64,000 nucleotides of DNA, taken from contig JAFXMK010000006.1 of the NCBI GenBank assembly GCA_017530365.1, positions 1 to 64,000 of the forward strand, in the 5' to 3' direction. The notes below the pieces were generated by a model. It was not told the DNA's origin. It saw only the letters and a program-made list of their open reading frames with translations, and did no database searches. The DNA is from Bacteroidales bacterium (lineage in GTDB: Bacteria > Bacteroidota > Bacteroidia > Bacteroidales > F082). Positions 17,742 to 24,163 of this stretch are shown in pieces (position 1 is the stretch's first letter; each line of letters starts with the position of its first letter). The translations under genes were made by a program, and so were the position numbers.

Positions 17742-18821
17742 TTAGATTAGGTTGATCTTTTTGGCTTGTTCATAAATACGATGGGCACGCTGGACATTAT
17801 ATTCGCTTTCACCGTAGAGCAATTTGAACATGCGCTCCAGCCCAGCTTCGCCGAAGCCTTGCGTCAAGATATAGACGATGCAAATATTTTGAAGGACCAC
17901 GGAATATGCCACGATGTCGAGGCCCGTTCCAGCCAATTGTATCAGTGCCAATTGATAGGCTCCCTCCTCGTTTTCGTTGCGCATACGCACGACATCGCCA
18001 ATGGTCCTCATACCCATCAACATCAGGATATGGCAATACGACATCAGGTCGTCCTCGTAGAGCTCCGCCTGGTTGATGGCGGCGATCTTGTCGGCAAGAC
18101 GTTGGAAGGGCTTCAGCTCGAGGAAGCTACGGAAGGTATCGCCATTCAGCGGCACCTCGTCGAAGTCGCCACTCGCCACCAATGCCTGTACGTTACGACG
18201 ATAGTCGTTGATCTCTTTGCGAATACGGCTAAACTGCTCATCGACAAGTTCCAGCATCCCCGCCAACCGGCTCATGTTACGCTGGTATTCGGCAGGGATC
18301 TCCACATCGCTCTTATAGCCCATATCGTGATACATGTTGGCCCAAACATGCTGCAACGTGCTACGCATCTGCAATTCGAACCGAATCTGGTTCAGCTGGG
18401 GCATGGCTGGATCATGATACATCCTTTCAGGAATACGGCACACATAATGCAACGACATATATCCGAAACGGTCTATTTCCAGCATCTTTCGTTTATCGAC
18501 CGAGTTGTCCCAGTCAATGTCAAACAGCTTCTCCACCAAGGCAGAAATGACATCCACTTCATCACTATAATAGGTGATGATACGAACGCCAAGAATATCG
18601 GTGATATCGTCCAATGTTTGGTATTTGCTACCCTTCAACTCCAGTTTTCCCGTCAAGCTTTTCTCGCTCTTGATGCGCGACTCGAGACCCGCAACCACGA
18701 TCTTGTTCTCCTCCAAGCAGGCACCCAGCCGCTCAGTCACGATGGATTTCATCTTCTCGTAAAAGGGCATTTTTTCATGGTACTCGTCGAGTATCATCTC
18801 ACAGTGCATATCAAGTCTCAT
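17742..18821 (-). CDS. RelA/SpoT-domain small alarmone synthetase
   Basis: A 359-residue protein with a RelA/SpoT nucleotidyltransferase domain at about residues 20-170 and a helical C-terminal half. Catalytic motifs look intact: SRIKSEKSLTGKLE, DDITDILGVRI, DRFGYMSLHYVC (the Tyr stacks on the nucleotide in relatives) and RFELQMRSTLQHVWANMYHD with the key Glu. It lacks HD, TGS and ACT domains. The expected reaction is pyrophosphate transfer from ATP to GDP/GTP, or to another acceptor as in toxic SAS enzymes. It lies between a STAS gene (12 bp upstream) and the HD hydrolase (4 bp downstream), which suggests control by a partner-switch pathway. The C-terminal region may sense a signal; that is inference. 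Confidence 0.88.
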   Translation of the reverse strand: MRLDMHCEMILDEYHEKMPFYEKMKSIVTERLGACLEENKIVVAGLESRIKSEKSLTGKLELKGSKYQTLDDITDILGVRIITYYSDEVDVISALVEKLFDIDWDNSVDKRKMLEIDRFGYMSLHYVCRIPERMYHDPAMPQLNQIRFELQMRSTLQHVWANMYHDMGYKSDVEIPAEYQRNMSRLAGMLELVDEQFSRIRKEINDYRRNVQALVASGDFDEVPLNGDTFRSFLELKPFQRLADKIAAINQAELYEDDLMSYCHILMLMGMRTIGDVVRMRNENEEGAYQLALIQLAGTGLDIVAYSVVLQNICIVYILTQGFGEAGLERMFKLLYGESEYNVQRAHRIYEQAKKINLI

Positions 18822-18833
18822 AAGGCCTGCCGA

Positions 18834-19136
18834 TTAAATAATGGTGATGATATTCGAGAACCCCGTGATGTCGAACACTTCTTTCACCAGGGGATTCATG
18901 TTGCGCATCACGAGTTTGCCTCCACGGGACATGACGCTTTTTTGCAGCATGAGGAAGATACGCAACCCCTGCGACGAAGTGTAATTCATTCCCGAACAGT
19001 CAATGTCGATATCTAGATTGTCGCCACCCATCAGCGGAAGGATGTCGTGTTGAAACTGATCGGCATTAGTCGTATCGATCCGCCCATCAAGTTTCACGAA
19101 GGTCTTGCCTTCATCTTTTGTTATTGTCACATCCAT
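18834..19136 (-). CDS. STAS-domain anti-sigma factor antagonist (RsbV-like)
   Basis: A 100-residue single STAS domain. It starts MDVTITKDEGKTFVKLDGRIDTTNADQF and has the core DIDIDCSGMNYTSSQGLRIFLML, where the Ser in YTSSQGL is the usual phosphorylation site. RsbV-type proteins bind an RsbW-type kinase when unphosphorylated and free its partner. The ATG at 19136 fits the family; another at 19151 would overlap the end of the upstream kinase gene. The upstream gene is the matching HATPase, so the pair forms a partner-switch module. No PP2C/RsbU phosphatase or sigma factor gene is adjacent, so the output may be elsewhere or may be the alarmone enzymes downstream. Confidence 0.9.
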   Translation of the reverse strand: MDVTITKDEGKTFVKLDGRIDTTNADQFQHDILPLMGGDNLDIDIDCSGMNYTSSQGLRIFLMLQKSVMSRGGKLVMRNMNPLVKEVFDITGFSNIITII

Positions 19137-19140
19137 TATA

Positions 19141-19563
19141 TTACCTTTCATTTTTCAGTTTTTTCGTCATGGTAAGCACATTGTTGCCATCCTCATAGCG
19201 ATAGCTGATGCTGTCCATCATCTTCTTGCACAGATAGATCCCCAGTCCACCGATTTCACGTTCGTTGGCAGGAAGGGTGATGTCGGGATCGGGAATCTCC
19301 AAAGGGTTGAAGGGCATCCCGGCATCGCGAAGCTCGATGGTAAGGACCAACGTGTCGTGATCCAGGCTCGTACCGGCTTCGAGCCAGCCGATACCGCCAT
19401 CGTACGCATAGCGCACCACATTCTCGACGGCTTCTTCTACAGAAAGGCCTATCTTGAAACGAAGTTCTTCGTCCTGTGGCATGTCGGGCGAAGCCATCAA
19501 AAACGCGATAATCTCACTGCTTCTGTCCGTGATCGGGTTGAATCGTTTCGATCTTTCTCTCAT
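19141..19563 (-). CDS. Anti-sigma factor serine kinase-like ATPase (RsbW-like)
   Basis: A 140-residue HATPase_c_2 protein of the RsbW/SpoIIAB type. The N box is in SVEEAVENVVRYAYDGG, the G1 region in IELRDAGMPFNPLE and the G2 region in EIGGLGIYLCKKMMDS. Such kinases phosphorylate a STAS antagonist and hold a target protein in its absence. It is first in a four-gene operon: kinase, STAS protein, alarmone synthetase, hydrolase. A well-formed promoter (TTTG, 20 bp, TATTTTTG) precedes it and overlaps the promoter of the divergent kinase-like gene. Confidence 0.9.
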   Translation of the reverse strand: MRERSKRFNPITDRSSEIIAFLMASPDMPQDEELRFKIGLSVEEAVENVVRYAYDGGIGWLEAGTSLDHDTLVLTIELRDAGMPFNPLEIPDPDITLPANEREIGGLGIYLCKKMMDSISYRYEDGNNVLTMTKKLKNER

Positions 19564-19583
19564 CTCAGATTTTTATTAAACAG

Positions 19584-19615
19584 CAAAAATATTGATTTTT
19601 TTCTATTTTTGCAAA
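19584..19615 (-). promoter_or_regulatory. Promoter of the partner-switch/alarmone operon
   Basis: On the minus strand TTTG (19615-19612), 20 bp, then TATTTTTG (19591-19584). Its -33 element is immediately adjacent to the plus-strand -7 box for the divergent gene, so the two may compete. Confidence 0.75.
19604..19611 (+). promoter_or_regulatory. -7 box of the divergent kinase-like gene
   Basis: TATTTTTG, 23 bp before the ATG at 19635. No clear -33 TTG is seen at the usual distance. Confidence 0.6.
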
Positions 19616-19634
19616 TCAACATCATCATAATAAC

Positions 19635-20468
19635 ATGGAAGCCATCAAAATAAGCTTGAACGACTACGTACTTTCAGGTGGCGGTGCCAATGGAGAAAGC
19701 TACGACCACAAGACCGACCCGTCGGTGATGCTAAAACTCTATTTTCCAGGCAAGATCCAGCAGCCTTTGGACGAGATGAAACTCGCCCGAAAGGTGTATG
19801 ACATGGGCATCGCAACGCCGGAACCCGGAGATTATGTAGTGACAGAGGACGGCCGTTATGGGATCCGCTTTCACCGCATCCTCGGGAAAAAGTCTTTTTC
19901 TCGCGCCATAGGCGACCATCCAGAGATGGCAAGACAATATGCTGAGGAATTTGCACAGATGTGCTTGCAGCTACATGCCACCCACATTGACATGACCCAG
20001 TTTGAAAACGTGAAAGACCGCTACCGTCGTCTTCTGAGCGAAAACCCGTTTTTCACGGCAGACGAAAAAGATAAACTGAGCCGTTTCATCAGCAGCGTTC
20101 CAGACGAGGACACTGCCATCCACGGCGACCTTCAATTCTCCAATGCCATCTTTGTCGGCGAGAAACGCTATTTCATCGACCTCGGAGACTTCTGCTATGG
20201 AAACCACCTCTTCGACGTTGGGATGGTGTATGTCTGTTGCAAGCTCAGCGACGAAAGCTTCATCAAAGAGACTTTCCACATGGACAAAGCCACCGCCATC
20301 AAGTTTTGGGAAGGCTTCGCCCCTGCCTATTTCGGGTCAAGCCGTTCCTTAAAGGACATTGAAGCAGAGATCATGCCTTTCGCCGGACTCAAGACCTTGA
20401 TCATCGAACGCGACACGCACTGTCCGATGCCAGAGTTCCGCGCTGCACTGTCAGAAATCCTGAAATAA
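19635..20468 (+). CDS. Aminoglycoside phosphotransferase-like kinase family protein (TIGR02172 type)
   Basis: A 277-residue protein-kinase-fold enzyme of the APH/choline kinase group, resembling the paralogous family TIGR02172. An N-lobe with VMLKLYFP (possible ATP-binding Lys) is followed by the catalytic loop IHGDLQFSNAIF (HxDxxxxN) and the metal-binding Asp in YFIDLGDFCYG. The substrate is unknown; resistance is not implied. It faces the partner-switch/alarmone operon across 71 bp with adjoining promoters, which hints at shared regulation. It ends at a hairpin terminator before the convergent aminotransferase. Confidence 0.8.
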   Translation: MEAIKISLNDYVLSGGGANGESYDHKTDPSVMLKLYFPGKIQQPLDEMKLARKVYDMGIATPEPGDYVVTEDGRYGIRFHRILGKKSFSRAIGDHPEMARQYAEEFAQMCLQLHATHIDMTQFENVKDRYRRLLSENPFFTADEKDKLSRFISSVPDEDTAIHGDLQFSNAIFVGEKRYFIDLGDFCYGNHLFDVGMVYVCCKLSDESFIKETFHMDKATAIKFWEGFAPAYFGSSRSLKDIEAEIMPFAGLKTLIIERDTHCPMPEFRAALSEILK

Positions 20469-20471
20469 AAA

Positions 20472-20500
20472 TAGTGGATGCCTCACCGAGACATCCACTA
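20472..20500 (+). terminator. Hairpin terminator
   Basis: TAGTGGATG (20472-20480) pairs with CATCCACTA (20492-20500), with an inner CTC/GAG pairing. It is followed on plus by a T-rich stretch that is the facing heptamer array. Confidence 0.75.
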
Positions 20501-20550
20501 ACTTTTATCTTTTAACTTTTATCTTTTTACTTTTATCTCTTATCTCCTAA
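20501..20550 (-). repeat. Heptamer array (AAAAGAT/AAAAGTT units)
   Basis: On the minus strand, beginning at the end of the aminotransferase gene, units run AGGAGAT, AAGAGAT, AAAAGTA, AAAAGAT, AAAAGTT, AAAAGAT, AAAAGTT. The stop TAA of the gene is part of the array. Confidence 0.82.
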
Positions 20551-21760
20551 TCCTCCCCGGATACTCCTTCAAGGCTTCCTCCAGGCACTTGATGGCAGCC
20601 TTCAGGTCTTCAATGCAGAGGCAGTAGGTGATACGAGCTTGATGGCGACCTTCCTCAGGATCCACGTAGAAACCTGTGGCAGGGGCCAACATCACGGTAG
20701 CGCCGTTATAGCTGAAATCGGTGAGCAGCCACTGGCAGAACTTGTCGCTGTCGTCCACCGGCAAATCGATGACGGTGTAGAAAGCGCCTTTAGGCATCGG
20801 GCAGAAGCAGCCCGGGATCTTGTTGATGCCCTCGACGATGACGTTACGGCGAGCCACATATTCAGCCTGCACTTTGTCGAAATACGACTGTGGGGTATCC
20901 ACGGCAGCTTCAGCGAAGATCTGACCGAAGCTCGGTGGTGACAGACGAGCCTGAGCCAGACGCATGGCGATGGCATAGACCTCGCTGTTACGAGTCACCA
21001 TGCAGCCCACACGAGCACCGCAGGCGCTATAGCGCTTCGAGACGGAGTCGAACAGAATAGTGTTGCGCTCCAATCCTTCAAGCTGCATCACGCTGAAATG
21101 CTTGTGTCCATCATAGCAGAACTCACGATACACTTCGTCAGCAAAGAGATAGAGGTCATATTTTTTGACCAGACCAGCCACTTTCAGCAATTCTTCATGA
21201 GTGTAGAGATAACCCGTGGGGTTGTTGGGGTTACAGATCATGATGGCCTTGGTACGAGGCGTGATGGCTTTCTCGAAGTCCTCGATGGGAGGCAAGGCAA
21301 AGCCTGTCTTGATGTCGCTGGGGATCGTGACGATCTTGGCATCGCACAGCTTGGCGAAGGTGTTATAGTTGGTATAATAAGGCTCAGGAATGATTATCTC
21401 ATCACCAGGGTTCAGGCACACGGTGAAGGCCATCTGAAGGGCTTCACTGCCGCCAGTGGTGACGATGACTTGGTTCGGCGTGACGTCGATGCCGTGACGG
21501 TGGTAATAGTTGCAGAGAGCGCGACGGTAGCTCGGGATACCAGCGGAATGGCTGTATTCCAGCACGCCGTGACTTGCAGGAAGCTCACGGGCTGTATCGG
21601 CGAGAGCGGCAAGAGCCCCTTTAGGAGTCTCGATGTCCGGCTGACCGATATTGAGGTGATACACATGGATACCGCGTTCCTTGGCGGCGTCAGCAAATGG
21701 AACGAGCTTCCTAATCGCTGATTGAGGAAGCTCTTGTCCTTTTTTAGAAATTTGTGGCAT
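20540..21760 (-). CDS. Class I/II pyridoxal-phosphate aminotransferase (aspartate aminotransferase-like)
   Basis: A 406-residue fold-type I aminotransferase. Key motifs are NIGQPDIETP at the N-terminus, TTGGSEALQMAF, CNPNNPTGYLYT, the Asp and Tyr of FADEVYREF, and the PLP lysine in SVSKRYSACGARVG (about 238), which ends in the usual Arg-bearing loop. Closest in character to aspartate or broad-range aminotransferases of the AAT Ib type. The amino donor cannot be fixed from sequence alone. It lies 22 bp downstream of the DUF1573 gene on the same strand, with a short heptamer array between, and ends in a long array that faces the neighbouring terminator. Confidence 0.93.
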   Translation of the reverse strand: MPQISKKGQELPQSAIRKLVPFADAAKERGIHVYHLNIGQPDIETPKGALAALADTARELPASHGVLEYSHSAGIPSYRRALCNYYHRHGIDVTPNQVIVTTGGSEALQMAFTVCLNPGDEIIIPEPYYTNYNTFAKLCDAKIVTIPSDIKTGFALPPIEDFEKAITPRTKAIMICNPNNPTGYLYTHEELLKVAGLVKKYDLYLFADEVYREFCYDGHKHFSVMQLEGLERNTILFDSVSKRYSACGARVGCMVTRNSEVYAIAMRLAQARLSPPSFGQIFAEAAVDTPQSYFDKVQAEYVARRNVIVEGINKIPGCFCPMPKGAFYTVIDLPVDDSDKFCQWLLTDFSYNGATVMLAPATGFYVDPEEGRHQARITYCLCIEDLKAAIKCLEEALKEYPGRIRR

Positions 21761-21762
21761 AT

Positions 21763-21791
21763 TGAATTCTTAATCTAAATTCTTAATTCTT
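21763..21791 (-). repeat. Short heptamer array (AATTAAG/AATTTAG)
   Basis: On the minus strand, units AATTAAG and AATTTAG then a degenerate ATTAAGA follow the end of the DUF1573 gene up to the start of the aminotransferase gene. The stop TAA belongs to the first unit. Confidence 0.65.
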
Positions 21792-22238
21792 GTTGACCGG
21801 AGTTCCAATGCCAGTCTCTTTTTCAGGCATGGTTTCGGTAGGCTGTTCAAGCACCTTGCCCTTGATGCGCAGGACCACGGTACCATTCTTGACAGCGTTG
21901 GAGGTCACTGTTACGGATTTGTTGATGGCGCCAACACGAGTAGTCTTGTAGGTAACTTTGATTACCTCAGACTCGCCTGGAAGGATAGGTTCCTTCGGCC
22001 ATGAAGGGACGGTGCAGCCGCAGCTCGATTTGGGTTTTTGGATGATCAGAGGTTCGTTACCGGTGTTGGTGAACTTAAACTCGCATTCGCCATTGCCATT
22101 GTAAGGAATCTCACCATAGTCGTGAACCACTTTCTCAAACTCAATCTCAGGACCGTTTTGAGGAGTTTTGGTATCCTGAGCCATAGCGACGCCTGCCATC
22201 ATGACAAGGACGCCGATCAATAATACAAGCTTTTTCAT
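21783..22238 (-). CDS. DUF1573 secreted protein
   Basis: A 151-residue exported protein with signal peptide MKKLVLLIGVLVMMAGVAMAQ and one DUF1573 (Ig-like, ASPM/SPD-2/Hydin-related) domain. It has the core FEKVVHDYGEIPYNGNGECEFKFTNTGNEPLII and the conserved PKSSCGCTVPSWPKEPI. DUF1573 proteins are abundant in Bacteroidetes; their role is not known. It has its own -7 box and is followed by the aminotransferase gene. A cytosolic enzyme next to an envelope protein gives little clue to function. Confidence 0.93.
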   Translation of the reverse strand: MKKLVLLIGVLVMMAGVAMAQDTKTPQNGPEIEFEKVVHDYGEIPYNGNGECEFKFTNTGNEPLIIQKPKSSCGCTVPSWPKEPILPGESEVIKVTYKTTRVGAINKSVTVTSNAVKNGTVVLRIKGKVLEQPTETMPEKETGIGTPVNKN

Positions 22239-22265
22239 ATTCAGTTGGTTTATTTAAAAGATGTG

Positions 22266-22273
22266 CAAAAGTA
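22266..22273 (-). promoter_or_regulatory. -7 box of the DUF1573 gene
   Basis: TACTTTTG on the minus strand, 27 bp before the start; a TTG lies 16 bp further upstream, shorter than usual. Confidence 0.6.
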
Positions 22274-22346
22274 TAAATAATTCTTTAATCAAGAACAAAA
22301 TCTTTTAAAGTTCAAAAACCATACCAAAAAAAAATTCCAAAAATAG

Positions 22347-22376
22347 TTGTTTGAAACAAAAAAAGTAGTACTTTTG
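22347..22376 (+). promoter_or_regulatory. Promoter of tRNA-Met
   Basis: TTG (22347-22349), 19 bp, then TACTTTTG (22369-22376), 13 bp before the mature tRNA. Confidence 0.75.
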
Positions 22377-22389
22377 CGGCTCGAAACAT

Positions 22390-22463
22390 GGCGGGATAGC
22401 TCAGCAGGTTAGAGCGTCGGATTCATAACCCGGAGGTCATGAGTTCAATTCTCATTCCCGCTA
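22390..22463 (+). tRNA. tRNA-Met (CAT), elongator-like
   Basis: A 74-nt cloverleaf folds fully: acceptor GGCGGGA/TCCCGCT, D arm GCTC/GAGC, anticodon loop TTCATAA with anticodon CAT, T arm ATGAG/CTCAT around TTCAATT, discriminator A. The 3' CCA is not encoded. The first base G pairs with the last T of the acceptor. The anticodon stem lacks the three G-C pairs that mark initiator tRNA, so elongator methionine is likely. A tRNA-Ile with modified C34 cannot be excluded by eye. Confidence 0.93.
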
Positions 22464-22470
22464 CATCGAC

Positions 22471-22500
22471 AAAAAAGACGGCTTTTGGCCGTCTTTTTTT
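22471..22500. terminator. Rho-independent terminator, probably bidirectional
   Basis: GACGGC (22477-22482) pairs with GCCGTC (22488-22493) around TTTTG, flanked by six A and seven T. It serves the tRNA on plus and can serve the convergent kinase-like gene on minus. Confidence 0.88.
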
Positions 22501-24151
22501 ATTGAATAAATTCGCGAATCATCGAGGTTTGCGGGATCTCCTTGTCTGGAACCGGCGTGAAATAATGGATGAAATGCAACAAGCGATGCGCTTCGGTGTA
22601 AGCCGAACAGTTCTTCGGGACGCTGGCAAGGATAGTCTCGGCATGGTTACGCATGACAGCAAACTCCAATAGATACGAGGAGTTGAACATCATGTCAGCA
22701 TTTTCCTGATAGGGATAAATCCATTGCTCCTCTGCGGCGATGACGTTTGGCCACTGCTCAATAGTCTGACGTGCAGTGAACGCTCCTTTGTTATAGTCGC
22801 GGACGATACGGCGCAGCAGGCGGATGTCGTAGGTGGGAATGATATTGTGGTCGTCGAGCGAGGTGCTGGTCAAGGTGTTGATGAAGATACGGAACTTGAG
22901 CGCATCGTCGATATGGTCGGTCAACTTCGGATTGAGCGCATGGATTCCTTCAAGAAGCACCACGGTGTTGGCATCCAGATGGAGTTGCTTGCCGTTGTAC
23001 TCCTGTTTGCCCGTCACGAAATTGAACTCCGGGATATCGACCACCTCCCCTGCCAACAGTTTCAGCAAGTCGCGCTGCAGCATCTCATGTTGCACGGCCT
23101 CGAAGTTGTCGAAGTCGTAGGCGCCATTGGGCAGTTTCGGGGTGTCTTCCCTATTCACGAAATAATCGTCTGTCGAGAACGACAACGGCTTGAGCCCACA
23201 TGCCAATAGCTGGACGCTAAGACGTTTGCAGAAGGTGGTCTTACCGCTACTGCTCGGTCCAGTGATCAGGACCACGCGCACACCGTTCTCCCCTTGGAAA
23301 CGATTGTATATTTCTTCGGCAATCTGCACGATCTTTTTCTCCTGAAGTGCTTCCGAGACTTTGATCAGCACATTGGCAAGGCCATTCAGGCAAGCCTGAT
23401 TCACGTCGCCCACATTGTTGAGGCCCATGATGATGTTCCATTTCAGGTTTTCGTTGAACATCTCGAAGGTCTTGGGTTGCGGGACAAAAGGCGCCAATCG
23501 GCTGGGATCATGCCGATCTGGGACACGCAGCAACAGGCCGTGGTAATAGCGTTCCAATCCCCACAACTTGAGATAGCCAGCGGAAGGCACCAGACGTCCG
23601 TAATAATAATCGGCTGTGTTACCCAGCGTATAATAGTCCATATAGACCTGTCCGCTGGATTCGATGAGTTTGACCTTATCGTCATAGCCCAGCTCGCGGA
23701 AGATGCGCACCGCCTCTTCAGTCTGCACCTCGTAGCGATGGAAAGGAATATCCTTGTTGACGATCTCCTGCATCCGCTGACGGATCCGTTCAATGTCATC
23801 GTCGGTCACTTCCGAGCCATCAGCCTTGTGGAAGTTGCAGAAATAGCCGTTGGAGATGGGGTTCTCCATATAGATCTTCGAACCCGGGAACACATCTCGG
23901 GCAGCCTTGCTCAGCAGGAAGCAAAGCGAGCGGAAGTAGATACGCGCTCCTGAAGGATCGCGGCCATCGACGTACTCAATGTCGCGGTTATTATAGACAC
24001 GAAACTTCAGTCCCTGCGGCACGTTGTTCACACGTGCGGAGACAATCTCGTATGGTTTGTCGAAATCAAATTCAGGAAGCATCTCCTGAAGCGTGGTGCC
24101 TTCGGGAAAGCTCTTGGTTGTTTTGGTGTTGCGGCAATAGATTTGTAACAT
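22499..24151 (-). CDS. Uridine kinase-like protein with N-terminal TGS/tRNA-synthetase-editing-like region
   Basis: A 550-residue cytosolic protein. Residues 1-60 resemble a TGS domain (MLQIYCRNTKTTKSFPEGTTLQEML). The middle part resembles the second additional domain of threonyl-tRNA synthetases. The C-terminal ~270 residues are a uridine kinase/phosphoribulokinase-type P-loop kinase, with Walker A GPSSSGKTTFCKR (about 297), FSTDDYFVNRED and LLEGIHALNP. This architecture is a known Bacteroidetes/Firmicutes nucleoside kinase type; the substrate is not proven to be uridine. It lies 12 bp downstream of the FISUMP lipoprotein gene. Confidence 0.88.
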   Translation of the reverse strand: MLQIYCRNTKTTKSFPEGTTLQEMLPEFDFDKPYEIVSARVNNVPQGLKFRVYNNRDIEYVDGRDPSGARIYFRSLCFLLSKAARDVFPGSKIYMENPISNGYFCNFHKADGSEVTDDDIERIRQRMQEIVNKDIPFHRYEVQTEEAVRIFRELGYDDKVKLIESSGQVYMDYYTLGNTADYYYGRLVPSAGYLKLWGLERYYHGLLLRVPDRHDPSRLAPFVPQPKTFEMFNENLKWNIIMGLNNVGDVNQACLNGLANVLIKVSEALQEKKIVQIAEEIYNRFQGENGVRVVLITGPSSSGKTTFCKRLSVQLLACGLKPLSFSTDDYFVNREDTPKLPNGAYDFDNFEAVQHEMLQRDLLKLLAGEVVDIPEFNFVTGKQEYNGKQLHLDANTVVLLEGIHALNPKLTDHIDDALKFRIFINTLTSTSLDDHNIIPTYDIRLLRRIVRDYNKGAFTARQTIEQWPNVIAAEEQWIYPYQENADMMFNSSYLLEFAVMRNHAETILASVPKNCSAYTEAHRLLHFIHYFTPVPDKEIPQTSMIREFIQ

Positions 24152-24163
24152 GACAAGAATTAT

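Noticed and set aside
17766-19016. 416-codon plus-strand open frame across the alarmone operon
   Set aside because: It lies opposite two genes with intact catalytic motifs and has the His/Gln-rich composition of a shadow frame.
22390-22463. Initiator tRNA-fMet
   Set aside because: The anticodon stem has no run of three G-C pairs and the first acceptor pair is not the mismatched type of initiators.
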